In this document: positions 1-10,524 of the stretch, piece after piece
Position numbering within the stretch: the first letter of the stretch is position 1
How the letters are laid out: every line of letters begins with the position of its first letter
Assembly: GCF_040958095.1 (NCBI RefSeq)
Contig: NC_091158.1
Span: 32,578,303 to 32,642,302, forward strand
Length of the DNA: 64,000 bases
Reading direction: 5' to 3'
DNA from: Procambarus clarkii
Taxonomy: Eukaryota; Arthropoda; Malacostraca; Decapoda; Cambaridae
Position numbers and translations under genes: made by a program
Notes under the pieces: model-generated
What the model was told of the DNA's origin: nothing
Database searches by the model: none
Seen by the model: the letters and a program-made list of their open reading frames with translations, nothing else

Positions 1-421
1 ACCCTTATCTATTCAGACCTCAATCCACATACACTAAATAATGTTGTGAATAATGAATTAAAAAAAAGTCCACTTATGGATGTCAACGAACAAACTAACA
101 TTAAACATCGAAAAGACTTACTACATCTTATTTGGAAGCAAATCATCAAATGCAATTCAGCTACAGATAGACAACATTAACATCAGTGATAAAAAAGATG
201 GCAAGTTTCTTGGCCTATTCCTAGACAAGAGACTCAACTTCAGCACCCACATTCAACACATAACTAAGAAAGTCTCTAAGACAGTTGGTATACTCTCCAA
301 AATCAGATATTATGTTCCTAACTCTGCTCTCCTCTCACTATATTATGCACTAATCTACCCCTATCTTAATTATGGTATCTGTGCATGGGGGTCTACCACT
401 GCAAACCACCTTAAGCCCATC
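1..421 (+). pseudogene. LINE B reverse-transcriptase fragment, first half of an interrupted copy
   Basis: This is the distal RT/thumb part of a LINE ORF2, entering from the window edge. A readable stretch with the motifs STNKLTLNIEKTYYILFG, DGKFLGLFLD and YLNYGICAWGSTT lies at about 80-420. The same order of motifs is seen in the longer related frames at 5878-8589 and on the minus strand at 42032-42322. One extra A in the run near 60-67, compared with the minus-strand copy near 42205, shifts the frame, so the piece is broken. Coding similarity stops at about 421 and resumes at 8932, so one element was split by the insertion of LINE A. Family assignment (L2/CR1-like) rests on motif style and is moderately sure. 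Confidence 0.85.
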
Positions 422-516
422 CTCTACGGTGTGAGTACCAGTGCATGCTGCCGCCACCGCGCTGCCTGACGCAAGTTTCTTCTCAACATATACCCCTCAG
501 TCCATTCTAACCAATC

Positions 517-1590
517 ATGTCTCCTAAAAATGTGACTGTGCAGGGAAATAAGGGCAGCAAACCCCTTAACAAGACATCCATCCCGGCCAACAATAACAAT
601 ATCCGTGTTTCTCCGTCTGGAAGCTCTGGGGTCCGGGGTGGCGGGGCTGCCCTCCCCTCCACCCCATTGAGCAAGGGAGCAGAGTCCTCTCAACCCTCTC
701 CTATGAACATGCTAGCATCCCAGTATAATCAACTCAAGCGAGCTTCCGGTCCCTCACCGGAATTCACTAACTGGACCGAGAATCTGTGGTTCAAAAAGTT
801 GTGCCTAGTCCTCGAGTCACAAAATTCTATCATCTTGAGTCTTCTCAACGAGAATCTAGCGAACCGCGCTAATCTCCAACAACAACAACAAGAAATAACC
901 CTCCTCCGCGAGGATATTAGAAACTACAAGGCTAGCCAAGACCAACTACAGCATGATTTGAATGATCTCCATGAGGTAAACAACCTTCGTAAAACTGATG
1001 AAGCCTTAAAAAAGCAGGAGGAAGCTCTCAGCAAAATGACTGCATGTATCAGTACATTTTCAGCTCAACGTTCCGTCTCCCAGGAGGAACAAGACCAGCA
1101 AAAGCTGCTAGACTCTGTTATCGTGTCGTCCCAAGATATACCTGTGGAACATGAAGGTGAAAATTGTTTCGAAATAGCTCAGGATCTCTTAAAAAACAAA
1201 TTGCAGCTCAATCTAAACAAAACTGACGTTATTGCTGCCTACAGAGTAGGCAAAAAGAATCCATCAGGTCTAAATCAACGGAAAATTCGCCTGAAGCTGT
1301 CTTCCCAGTTCACGAAATCCAATCTAGTCCGGACAGCTGCATCCCTACGGAAGGGATTATACATCAACGAGTGCTTGACCAGGAACAGACAGCAAATCCT
1401 CTACCGCCTGCGTCAAATCCGGCAACAAAACCCAGATGCTATTCATCAGTGCTTCGTTAGAGATGGTCTGATAAAGGTGAGAAAAACCGCAGAGGGCAAA
1501 ATGTTTACTATTACTAGAGAAGAAAACCTCAACACTTTCCTCTCCCAATGTGGTTTGTCTCACCTTATCACTCCCAATGAATTAACTTAA
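517..1590 (+). CDS. LINE A ORF1 protein (coiled coil plus RRM/transposase_22-like region)
   Basis: This uninterrupted frame encodes 357 residues starting at ATG 517, 95 bases after the apparent element 5' end. Residues 1-60 are low complexity (Asn, Ser, Pro, Gly rich). Residues about 100-190 are rich in Gln, Glu, Leu and Lys with heptad-like spacing, consistent with a coiled coil for trimer formation. Residues about 210-340 hold a basic region with the stretches AAYRVGKK, KIRLKLSS and VRDGLIKVR, resembling the RRM plus C-terminal nucleic-acid-binding region of L1/L2-type ORF1 proteins. There are no CCHC knuckles. The likely role is RNA binding and chaperoning of the LINE RNA in a ribonucleoprotein. 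The domain call is by pattern only; the frame itself is certain. Confidence 0.8.
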   Translation: MSPKNVTVQGNKGSKPLNKTSIPANNNNIRVSPSGSSGVRGGGAALPSTPLSKGAESSQPSPMNMLASQYNQLKRASGPSPEFTNWTENLWFKKLCLVLESQNSIILSLLNENLANRANLQQQQQEITLLREDIRNYKASQDQLQHDLNDLHEVNNLRKTDEALKKQEEALSKMTACISTFSAQRSVSQEEQDQQKLLDSVIVSSQDIPVEHEGENCFEIAQDLLKNKLQLNLNKTDVIAAYRVGKKNPSGLNQRKIRLKLSSQFTKSNLVRTAASLRKGLYINECLTRNRQQILYRLRQIRQQNPDAIHQCFVRDGLIKVRKTAEGKMFTITREENLNTFLSQCGLSHLITPNELT

Positions 1591-2229
1591 TTAACCCCCT
1601 GTCAACTAGTGGGGCTAGGTATCCTAAGTCTCCTTGGTTCATTTTCTGACTTATTTTTTAACTTACTCTTACCTAGTCATTTACCGAAATTATTTAATTG
1701 AGTTATTAAGTAGTTCTTCAGGTCTTTTTAATTATACAGTCATTACTGAACTATCTATAGTTATTAATCATTAGCTTAAATTTGCCTATGTTTATTATTC
1801 AACTTTTCTTTGATTTCATTTTTTACCTAGGTTGCCTAGCCTTGCCATGCTCCCTTACTCCATTGTACCCCTGGCTTTGCCTGCATCTCAAATTGCAAAT
1901 TGTTACTTACAGTGTACCTGTGAGTACTCGTAAGCAATCTACCTCATTTTTGCTCAATTTGTTTTTTTTTTTTTTTTTTTTGTATTGCTTAGTCTTGCTT
2001 ATATTTTTTGTTTTGTATTTCCATATCTTGTGTTTTGTATAGTCCATGTTTACATGTTTTTTCTTTAATCTCATTAATTGCCTAGGTTGCCTAGCCTCGC
2101 CATACTCCCTTACTCCATTGTACCCCTGTAAGCCCCTTTTGTGTTTGTTTTGTACAGTATTGTGTATATATTTTTCCCTATTTTATAGCTTTTTTCTACT
2201 TATTTCTGATTCTACAATCAGCTTCTTTT
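1591..2229 (+). other. LINE A inter-ORF spacer with an internal direct repeat
   Basis: This 639-bp T-rich spacer separates ORF1 from ORF2. A segment of about 48 bp beginning CCTAGGTTGCCTAGCC at 1826 recurs at 2081 with few changes. The opposite-strand copy inserted downstream is 5'-truncated inside the second repeat (its 5' end at 5874). I see no gene in the spacer; how ORF2 is translated is not evident from it. Confidence 0.7.
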
Positions 2230-2460
2230 ATGCAGTCAAGTATAGACCCAGAACTTAACCTCTTATCCACTATCTATGACAATAATCACTTTAATGATCT
2301 TAATTGCAGATATTTTGCAGCACATGATGTAAACAATGTATTAACTCATAATCACAATATCTCTGTAATCAATTTGAACGTTAGATCCCTAGGTAAACAC
2401 TTCGATGATGTTAGTGCCTTGATTGAAACTATTGGCAACAAATTCTCTTTTATTATACTT
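2230..2460 (+). CDS. LINE A ORF2, first 77 codons (split from 5878-8589)
   Basis: This is the amino end of ORF2, starting with MQSSIDPELN at ATG 2230. It covers the lead-in and the start of the apurinic-type endonuclease domain (ISVINLNVRSLGKH, with the asparagine/leucine strand typical of this domain). The frame is interrupted after codon CTT (2458-2460), where the tail repeats of an inverted LINE A copy begin. The next codons of the protein resume at 5878 after a second CTT (5875-5877). The interruption therefore leaves a 3-bp CTT duplication, and the original frame is otherwise unbroken across both pieces, about 980 residues in all. The start was chosen because the inverted copy begins its frame with the same residues. 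Confidence 0.88.
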
Positions 2461-5400
2461 AGATTCAGATTCAGATTCAGATGTTTATTCAGGTAAGGTA
2501 TATACATACAAGTGATGTTACAGTAATGGATTGATATATAGATAGAGCTAGTACATACAATGCCTAAAGCCACTATTACGCAATGCGTTTCGGGCAAGAA
2601 AACATTAATATCTAGAACTTAATACTAATTGAGCATAAAGAATAAAAGATGTTGAGAACAAATACAAATAAAGATAAAAAAAAAGGGGGAAACATGACTG
2701 AAAAAGCAGCACAAATACAATAGGTTGACAAACAGTGTTGATTAAAAAAAAAAAAAAAAGAAAATAACAGACATGGGTTGACAATAGAGGAGTGAGGTAG
2801 ATTACAGGGAATTTATTAGGTAGTGTTTAGTTTTTATCTTAAACTGGTTGAGAGAGGTACAGTCTTTAACATGGTTGGGAAGGTCATTCCACATTCTGGG
2901 CCCCTTGATTTGCAGAGCATTTCTAGTTTGATTAAGACGTACTCTAGGAATATCAAAACTGTATTTATTTCTGGTGTGGTGCTCATGGGTTCTGTTACAA
3001 CCTACTATGAAGCTTTTAAGATCAGGATTGGCATTATAGTTTAGCGTTTTATATATGTATAATACACATGAGAGAATGTGCAGTGACTTAATATCTAACA
3101 TATTAAGAGATTTGAGTAGGGGTACCGAGTGATGTCAGGGGCCAGAGTTGGATATTGTTCTAACAGCGGCTTTGTGTTGGGTAATTAGAGGACGTAAGTG
3201 ATTTTGGGTAGTAGAACCCCAAGCACAAATACCATAGTTGAGATAAGGATAGATAAGGGAGTAATAGAGAGTCACCAGGGCAGGGCGTGGTACATAATAT
3301 CTGATCTTAGAAAGAATGCCCACAGTTTTTGAAACTTTTTTAGATATATTTAGAATGTGTCCCTGGAAATTCAGCTTGTGGTCAATGAGAATGCCAAGGA
3401 ATTTGCCATCTAATTTGTTACAAATTTGGGTATTGTTTATTTTGAGATTTATAAGACTAGAGGATTTATTGCCAAACAGAATATAGAAGGTTTTGTCAAT
3501 GTTAAGGGTGAGTTTGTTGGCAGTTAGCCAAAGATGGACTTTATTTAGCTCAGTATTTACTGTGGCATTTAGAGCAAGAGGGTCAGGACTGGAGTAAATG
3601 AAGGTTGTGTCGTCAGCAAATAGAATTGGTTTGAGGTGTTGGGAGGCATTTGGAAGGTCATTAATGTAGATGAGAAAGAGGAGAGGGCCAAGTATGCTGC
3701 CCTGAGGAACACCAATGTTGATGGGTAGGGTGGGAGAAATTGTATTATTCACAGAAACATATTGGAGCCTGTCAGTAAGGTAGGACTCGAGGTATTGTAG
3801 GGAGTGTCCTCTGACTCCATAATGATGTAACTTAAGAAGAAGGTTATGGTGGTTGACAGTATCAAAAGCTTTACGCAGGTCCACAAATAACCCAACAGGG
3901 AACTCCTTTTTATCAAGAGCTGTATGAATCGAGTTAAGCATACTAATAAGTGCATCGTTAGTGCTTTTTTTGGGTCTGAAGCCATATTGGCAAGGGCTAA
4001 GTATATTGAGTTTGGCTAGATATGAGTAAAGCTGCTTGTATATAAGTTTTTCAAAAATTTTTGACAAGTTTGGCAGGATTGATATAGGTCTGTAGTTGTT
4101 AACATCTGTGGGGTCACCACATTTGTGGACAGGCGTTACTCTCGCTTTTTTTAGAATATCTGGAAAGGTTTGGAGTTCAAGTGACTTGTTGAAGAGCAAA
4201 GCAATAGCAGGGGCTAAAGATCTGGAGGCTTTTTTGTAAATTAAAGTTGGTATCTCCTCAAGGGCACCAGACTTGGTTTTAAGGGAAAGGATTATCTCAT
4301 TGACGTCAGTGGAGTTAATAGGCTTTAGGTACAGAGACTGTGGATAGTTACCTGTAAGATAGTCCTTAATGTCAGTACTGGAAGATGGAATATCATTTGC
4401 AAGGGATAAACCAATGGAAGAGAAGAACCTATTAAACTCAATAGCAGAATCAGAGGCTGAAAGCTGACCATCGTTATTAGACAGGAGAGTCGGTTTGTTA
4501 TTTAAAGATTTCTTTGATCCCAATATTTGTGAAATTGTGCTCCAAGTTTGTTTAATGTTGCTCTTTATTTGAGTAAATTTATCTTCGTAGTAATTAGTTT
4601 TGGCTCGTCTAATTATCTTAGATAGCAATAATGAGTAATTCTTTGAGAATTCTTTGGAGACAATTCCTAACCTATACTTCTTCTCAAGGTCGTGTTTTTT
4701 GTTAATGGATTTCAGTATTCCCTTTGTAAGCCAAGGATTGTTAAGCCTTTTGCTTGTGACTTGTTTTGTAAGCCTAGGACAGTGGGTGTTATAAAGGCTA
4801 AGAGTTGTTTGTAGAAAAGATTGCACTGCTAGGTTGATGTCCCCTATGTTACCTAACTCGGACTCCCAGTTGACATTATCAGCAGCAGTTATAAAATTGT
4901 TTATAGCAGTTTCATTGTGCAGCCTAAAGCTTAACTCCCTTGTTTCTAGAGGTGGTTTGCTAATGTTAGTTAAGAGAAATGTGGGGTAGTGGTCTGTAGT
5001 GCTATCGGTGATTATACCTGAAGTAAGCGGAGAGGTTATGTTGGTCCAGATGTGATCTAGAATCGTGGCAGTGCTATCAGTGATTCTAGTAGGTCTAGTG
5101 ATTAATGGTATGAGGAGGCAGGAATTCATACAGTTGAGGAAGCTAACAGCAGTAGGGTGTTCTGGCTCGCAGAGGTCAATATTAAAGTCCCCTGCGATAA
5201 TTAGGTGGTTTTTGTTCAGTCTGTTATCAAGTATTAGATTTCTAAGGTTTGAGTTGAATCCAGACACATCAGTGTTGGGAATTCTATAGACTGCACCCAC
5301 AGACAGGACAGACTCGGCACCCTTGACTCTGAAGCTGGCGAAGATATACTCCCCATAGCAGTCTCTAGTTCTAATTTCTTTTAAGCATGTTAGTTCTTGG

Positions 5401-5874
5401 TGGTAGTAAAGAGCAGTGCCACCACCTCTCTGAAGTTGACGACAGTTGTGAATTGCTGAGTAGTTAGGCATGTTAAAGAGTTGAGTAGTATCCTCTTTCA
5501 ACCATGTTTCAGTAAGTATAATAAAAGAGAATTTGTTGCCAATAGTTTCAATCAAGGCACTAACATCATCGAAGTGTTTACCTAGGGATCTAACGTTCAA
5601 ATTGATTACAGAGATATTGTGATTATGAGTTAATACATTGTTTACATCATGTGCTGCAAAATATCTGCAATTTAGATCATTAAAGTGATTATTGTCATAG
5701 ATAGTGGATAAGAGGTTAAGTTCAGGGTCTATACTTGACTGCATAAAAAAAGCTGATTGTAGAATCAGAAATAAGTAGAAAAAAGCTATAAAATAGGGAA
5801 AAATATATACACAATACTGTACAAAACAAACACAAAAGGGGCTTACAGGGGTACAAAGGAGTAAGGGAGTATGG
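2461..5874 (-). mobile_element. Second LINE A copy, inverted, 5'-truncated, inserted into LINE A ORF2
   Basis: Read on the minus strand, this copy starts within the inter-ORF spacer (5874 downward), contains all of ORF2 (5744 to 2802) and ends with the AGATTC-type terminal repeats at 2461-2480. The host ORF2 reads ...IIL at 2460 and TETW... from 5878, and CTT is present on both sides (2458-2460 and 5875-5877). The copy is almost identical to its host in the coding part, so it moved recently relative to other elements here. It lacks ORF1 and so depended on another copy. Confidence 0.93.
2802..5744 (-). pseudogene. LINE A ORF2 (endonuclease-RT), one premature stop
   Basis: The minus-strand frame encodes 869 residues from ATG 5744 to a stop at 3135-3137, then continues in the same frame to 2802. 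Comparison with the plus copy shows a single AGA-to-TGA change (Arg to stop after the motif ISNSGP), so only the last roughly 110 residues are cut off. Domains in order: AP-type endonuclease (about residues 40-270, with AGDFNID and the STTDHYP motif), a linker, RT (about 470-750) with PVHKCGDPTDVNNYRPIS, FVDLRKAFDTVNH, GVPQGSILGPLLFLIYINDLP and the catalytic FADDT, then a thumb region. No RNase H is present. The stop lies after the catalytic domains, so activity of the shortened protein cannot be excluded from sequence. Confidence 0.9.
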
Positions 5875-5877
5875 CTT

Positions 5878-8589
5878 ACTGAAACATGGTTGAAAGAGGA
5901 TACTACTCAACTCTTTAACATGCCTAACTACTCAGCAATTCACAACTGTCGTCAACTCCAGAGAGGTGGTGGCACTGCTCTTTACTACCACCAAGAACTA
6001 ACATGCTTAAAAGAAATTAGAACTAGAGACTGCTATGGGGAGTATATCTTCGCCAGCTTCAGAGTCAAGGGTGCCGAGTCTGTCCTGTCTGTGGGTGCAG
6101 TCTATAGAATTCCCAACACTGATGTGTCTGTATTCAACTCAAACCTTAGAAATCTAATACTTGATAACAGACTGAACAAAAACCACCTAATTATCGCAGG
6201 GGACTTTAATATTGACCTCTGCGAGCCAGAACACCCTACTGCTGTTAGCTTCCTCAACTGTATGAATTCCTGCCTCCTCATACCCTTAATCACTAGACCT
6301 ACTAGAATCACTGATAGCACTGCCACGACTCTAGATCACATCTGGACCAACATAACCTCTCCGCTTACTTCAGGTATAATCACCGATAGCACTACAGACC
6401 ACTACCCCACATTTCTCTTAACTAACATTAGCAAACCACCTCTAGAAACAAGGGAATTAAGCTTTAGGCTGCACAATGAAACTGCTATAAACAATTTTAT
6501 AACTGCTGCTGATAATGTCAACTGGGAGTCCGAATTAGGTAACATAGGGGACATCAACCTAGCAGTGCAATCTTTTCTACAAACAACTCTTAGCCTTTAT
6601 AACACCCACTGTCCTAGGCTTACAAAACAAGTCACAAGCAAAAGGCTTAACAATCCTTGGCTTACAAAGGGAATACTGAAATCCATTAACAAAAAACACG
6701 ACCTTGAGAAGAAGTATAGGTTAGGAATTGTCTCCAAAGAATTCTCAAAGAATTACTCATTATTGCTAACTAAGATAATTAGACGAGCCAAAACGAATTA
6801 CTACGAAGATAAATTTACTCAAATAAAGAGCAACATTAAACAAACTTGGAGCACAATTTCACAAATATTGGGATCAAAGAAATCTTTAAATAACAAACCG
6901 ACTCTCCTGTCTAATAACGATGGTCAGCTTTCAGCCTCTGATTCTGCTATTGAGTTCAATAGGTTCTTCTCTTCCATTGGTTCATCCCTTGCAAATGATA
7001 TTCCATCTTCCAGTACTGACATTAAGGACTATCTTACAGGTAACTATCCACAGTCTCTGTACCTAAAGCCTATTAACTCCACTGACGTCAATGAGATAAT
7101 CCTTTCCCTTAAAACCAAGTCTGGTGCCCTTGAGGAGATACCAACTTTAATTTACAAAAAAGCCTCCAGATCTTTAGCCCCTGCTATTGCTTTGCTCTTC
7201 AACAAGTCACTTGAACTCCAAACCTTTCCAGATATTCTAAAAAAAGCGAGAGTAACGCCTGTCCACAAATGTGGTGACCCCACAGATGTTAACAACTACA
7301 GACCTATATCAATCCTGCCAAACTTGTCAAAAATTTTTGAAAAACTTATATACAAGCAGCTTTACTCATATCTAGCCAAACTCAATATACTTAGCCCTTG
7401 CCAATATGGCTTCAGACCCAAAAAAAGCACTAACGATGCACTTATTAGTATGCTTAACTCGATTCATACAGCTCTTGATAAAAAGGAACTCCCTGTTGGG
7501 TTATTTGTGGACCTGCGTAAAGCTTTTGATACTGTCAACCACCAAAACCTTCTTCTTAAATTACATCATTATGGAGTCAGAGGACACTCCCTACAATACC
7601 TCGAGTCCTACCTTACTGACAGGCTCCAATATGTTTCTGTGAATAATACAATTTCTCCCACCCTACCCATCAACATTGGTGTTCCTCAGGGCAGCATACT
7701 TGGCCCTCTCCTCTTTCTCATCTACATTAATGACCTTCCAAATGCCTCCCAACACCTCAAACCAATTCTATTTGCTGACGACACAACCTTCATTTACTCC
7801 AGTCCTGACCCTCTTGCTCTAAATGCCACAGTAAATACAGAGCTAAATAAAGTACATCTTTGGCTAACTGCCAACAAACTCACCCTTAACATTGACAAAA
7901 CCTTCTATATTCTGTTTGGCAATAAATCCTCTAGTCTTATAAATCTCAAAATAAACAATACCCAAATTTGTAACAAATTAGATGGCAAATTCCTTGGCAT
8001 TCTCATTGACCACAAGCTGAATTTCCAGGGACACATTCTAAATATATCAAAAAAAGTTTCAAAAACTGTGGGCATTCTTTCTAAGATCAGATATTATGTA
8101 CCACGCCCTGCTCTGGTGACTCTCTATTACTCCCTTATCTATCCTTATCTCAACTATGGTATTTGTGCTTGGGGTTCTACTACCCAAAATCACTTACGTC
8201 CTCTAATTACCCAACACAAAGCCGCTATTAGAACAATATCCAACTCTGGCCCCAGACATCACTCGGTACCCCTACTCAAATCTCTTAATATGTTAGATAT
8301 TAAGTCACTGCACATTCTCTCATGTGTATTATACATATATAAAACGCTAAACTATAATGCCAATCCTGATCTTAAAAGCTTCATAGAAGGTTGTAACAGA
8401 ACCCATGAGCACCACACCAGAAATAAATACAGTTTTGATATTCCTAGAGTACGTCTTAATCAAACTAGAAATGCTCTGCAAATCAAGGGGCCCAGAATGT
8501 GGAATGACCTTCCCAACCATGTTAAAGACTGTACCTCTCTCAACCAGTTTAAGATAAAAACTAAACACTACCTAATAAATTCCCTGTAA
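5878..8589 (+). CDS. LINE A ORF2 remainder: endonuclease and reverse transcriptase
   Basis: This continues the frame begun at 2230-2460; the piece here is 903 residues, entering at TETWLKEDTTQL. It holds the bulk of the AP-like endonuclease (RGGGTALYYHQE, IAGDFNID, STTDHYPTF) and a complete RT: YRPISILPNLSKIFEK, the FVDLRKAFDT first aspartate motif, GVPQGSILGP, FADDT with the two catalytic aspartates, NKLTLNIDKT and DGKFLGILID. The C-terminal part ends HYLINSL. All core catalytic residues are present and the frame has no internal stop. It is broken only by the 3.4-kb inverted insertion. The enzyme would nick target DNA and prime cDNA synthesis from the LINE RNA. Confidence 0.92.
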   Translation, partial: TETWLKEDTTQLFNMPNYSAIHNCRQLQRGGGTALYYHQELTCLKEIRTRDCYGEYIFASFRVKGAESVLSVGAVYRIPNTDVSVFNSNLRNLILDNRLNKNHLIIAGDFNIDLCEPEHPTAVSFLNCMNSCLLIPLITRPTRITDSTATTLDHIWTNITSPLTSGIITDSTTDHYPTFLLTNISKPPLETRELSFRLHNETAINNFITAADNVNWESELGNIGDINLAVQSFLQTTLSLYNTHCPRLTKQVTSKRLNNPWLTKGILKSINKKHDLEKKYRLGIVSKEFSKNYSLLLTKIIRRAKTNYYEDKFTQIKSNIKQTWSTISQILGSKKSLNNKPTLLSNNDGQLSASDSAIEFNRFFSSIGSSLANDIPSSSTDIKDYLTGNYPQSLYLKPINSTDVNEIILSLKTKSGALEEIPTLIYKKASRSLAPAIALLFNKSLELQTFPDILKKARVTPVHKCGDPTDVNNYRPISILPNLSKIFEKLIYKQLYSYLAKLNILSPCQYGFRPKKSTNDALISMLNSIHTALDKKELPVGLFVDLRKAFDTVNHQNLLLKLHHYGVRGHSLQYLESYLTDRLQYVSVNNTISPTLPINIGVPQGSILGPLLFLIYINDLPNASQHLKPILFADDTTFIYSSPDPLALNATVNTELNKVHLWLTANKLTLNIDKTFYILFGNKSSSLINLKINNTQICNKLDGKFLGILIDHKLNFQGHILNISKKVSKTVGILSKIRYYVPRPALVTLYYSLIYPYLNYGICAWGSTTQNHLRPLITQHKAAIRTISNSGPRHHSVPLLKSLNMLDIKSLHILSCVLYIYKTLNYNANPDLKSFIEGCNRTHEHHTRNKYSFDIPRVRLNQTRNALQIKGPRMWNDLPNHVKDCTSLNQFKIKTKHYLINSL

Positions 8590-8930
8590 TCTACCTCACT
8601 CCTCTATTGTCAACCCATGTCTGTTATTTTCTTTTTTTTCTTTTTTTTTAATCAACACTGTTTGTCAACCTATTGTATTTGTGCTGCTTTTTCAGTCATG
8701 TTCCCCCTTTTTTTTTATCTTTATTTGTATTTGTTCTCAACATCTTTTATTCTTTATGCTCAATTAGTATTAAGTTCTAGATATTAATGTTTTTCTTGCC
8801 CGAAACGCATTGCGTAATAGTGGCTTTAGGCATTGTATGTACTAGCTCTTTCTATATATCAATCCATTAATGTAACATCACTTGTATGTATATACCTTAC
8901 CTGAATAAACATCTGAATCTGAATCTGAAT
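8590..8930 (+). other. LINE A 3' UTR and terminal repeats
   Basis: The non-coding end contains poly-T/poly-A-like runs, then the block TTGCCCGAAACGCATTGCGT (8796-8815) that can fold as ACGC-ATT-GCGT, followed by TAGTGGCT. The end carries the signal AATAAA near 8904 and tandem CTGAAT repeats. The same CCCGAAACGC/TAGTGGCT block ends LINE B and the SINE copies in this window, which suggests recognition of this end by the LINE RT. Confidence 0.8.
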
Positions 8931-8931
8931 C

Positions 8932-9315
8932 ATCACACAGCAAAAATCTGCTATCAGAATAATAACTAACTCTGCTTTCAGACAACACTCAGCTCCCTTG
9001 TTTAAATCCCTAAACTTGCTAAATATTAACTCCCTCCACACATTCTCTTGTGTCAACTACATTTACAAAACCCTGTTCTTAAATGCAAACCATGCTCTGA
9101 AACTCTCCCTGGACAGATGTAATAGGACCCATTATCACCACACCAGAAATAAATATCTCTTTGATATCCCCAGGGTCAAGCTTAATCTGTGTAAACACTT
9201 TATGCAAATTAAGGGACCTAGTCTATGGAACTCACCCCCTAGTGAATTGAAAAACTGTAAAACTTTTGCCTTGTTTAAAAGCAAAACCAAAAAGTACCTA
9301 ATTTCATCTTCTTAG
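8932..9315 (+). pseudogene. LINE B ORF2 C-terminus, second half of the interrupted copy
   Basis: The frame opens ITQQKSAIRIITNSAF directly after the LINE A tail and runs to the stop at 9315, carrying LFKSLNLLNINSLHTF, NRTHYHHTRNKYLFDIPRV and QIKGPSLWN. This is the conserved C-terminal segment that also ends LINE A ORF2 (FDIPRVRLNQTRN, QIKGPRMWNDLP). Joined in order with 1-421 it accounts for one LINE B copy split by LINE A. The minus-strand LINE B at 41473-41860 has the same residues without this interruption, which confirms the splice point. Confidence 0.88.
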
Positions 9316-9731
9316 TTTCCTACACTGAGCTTTAAATTTGCTCTGTACCTAGTGTTACCCAATCTTCTAATTTTTATGTAGTATCAAACAACCTTATCAT
9401 TGTGTTCATTGCTGTCTTCTTTTATGTGCTAGCCATATGCTGTATTGTGCTACCAATTTTTGTCAACTACCATTCAAGCTGTCATTGCAATCAATCTTAG
9501 CTACCTATGTGCTTTAATATACTGTACCTACAATTTTCTCTCATCTTTTTTTTTCATGCCATGTAACTGTTATCATTTTTTTTTGTCTATAAATTTTGCA
9601 AGTATTTACCTACTTAAAATTTTCTTAGATTAAGGACCTGCTCGAAACGCTGCGCATACTAGTGGCTTTACAAGACTGTAATTACCATATTATGTATACT
9701 CACATTCCCAATGTACCTTCTTGTATATGCA

Positions 9732-9762
<31 letters not shown>

Positions 9763-9763
9763 A
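9316..9763 (+). other. LINE B 3' UTR with AAAT tail
   Basis: A T-rich 3' UTR leads to the shared end block (GCTCGAAACGCTGCGCATAC near 9642, then TAGTGGCT) and a tail of about eight AAAT units at 9730-9763. The minus-strand LINE B at 41013 ends with the same (TTTA)n, so this is the genuine end of the element. Confidence 0.85.
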
Positions 9764-9856
9764 TATATAAATCCATCACTCTTTGTAAAATATCTTGTAT
9801 GTATGTACCTTACCTAAATAAACATTTGATTTGAATTGATTTGATTTGATTTTTTG
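9764..9856 (+). repeat. Short LINE 3'-end fragment with TTGAT-type tail
   Basis: The segment contains CTTGTATGTATGTACCTTAC, then AATAAACATTTGAT and repeats of TTGAT. It resembles the last bases of LINE A (the same ACCTTACCT...AATAAACAT context) but has a different tail repeat. It is probably the extreme 3' end of a related, heavily truncated LINE. Confidence 0.6.
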
Positions 9857-10521
9857 ACAGGGATAAACCTGTCTGCAGCTTCCTGGCACTTCTGGGTGAC
9901 AAAATCCATCATGACCTGCGCATTCTTGTCTCTAAGTTCTGTTTCCCATGGTATTCCCCTGAGGAAGTTCCTCATCTCGTCATATTTTCCTCTTCGGTAA
10001 TTCAGTCTTTTTCCCTCCGATTCCATCCTTGGATAGGTTATTCCTACCTCCACCAAGTACTCAAAGGTCAGTACACTGTGGTCACTCATTCCTATTTGGG
10101 CTTCAACTTTGACTTCCCTTATTTCTGACTCATTCAGGGTGAATATCAAGTCGAGTCTAGCTGGTTCATCATTGCCTCTCACTCTTGTGGGTTCCTTGAC
10201 ATACTGGCTCAGAAAATTCCTTGTTTCCACTTCCAAGAGTTTAGCTCTCCACGTATCTGCACCACCATGTGGGTCCCCATTCTCCCAGTCTATCTTTCCA
10301 TGGTTGAAATCGCTCATGATTAAGAGTCTTGAGCCATTCCTGCAGACAACTGAAGCTGCTCTCTCTATTATATTAATGGTTGCCATGTTGTTCCTATCAA
10401 ACTCCTGTCTAGGTCTTCTGTCATTTAGGGGAGGGTTGTAAATGACTGCCACTATTATCTTAGGTCCACCCATTGTTATAGTTCCTGTTATGTAGTCTCT
10501 GAACCCGTCACAGCCCGGAAT
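9857..10521 (-). pseudogene. LINE endonuclease (APE-type) fragment
   Basis: The minus strand encodes about 220 residues with VAVIYNPPLND, the SDFNHGKIDW motif (normally GDFN), EPTRV, LDLIFT and the terminal MSDHSVLTF histidine motif. These are the ordered motifs of the AP-like endonuclease of APE-type LINEs. A readable frame extends upstream to 10521 (CDGFRDYITGTIT). The downstream end runs into the tail fragment at 9764-9856, and no RT follows, so only this domain survives. Gly to Ser in the GDFN motif may reflect decay. The LINE clade is not clear from this domain alone. Confidence 0.75.
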
Positions 10522-10524
10522 TTC

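Larger units (their letters stand above)
422..8930 (+). mobile_element. LINE A, full-length two-ORF L2/CR1-like retrotransposon, itself interrupted
   Basis: The element runs from a short 5' UTR at 422-516 through ORF1 (517-1590), a spacer and ORF2 (2230-2460 continued at 5878-8589) to a 3' end with (CTGAAT)n-type repeats at about 8905-8930. It sits inside LINE B: the LINE B frame leaves at 421 and resumes at 8932. The target duplication is 0-3 bp (possibly ATC) and cannot be fixed. Segment 2461-5874 is a second, opposite-strand LINE A copy inserted in ORF2. Near identity between the two copies suggests recent activity of the family. The two-ORF layout with endonuclease and RT and without RNase H fits the L2/CR1 group. 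Confidence 0.9.

Noticed and set aside
5065..5289. Open frames on the strand opposite LINE A ORF2, also at 3749, 6102, 7406 and 8347
   Set aside because: They mirror conserved coding sequence and recur only because ORF2 recurs.
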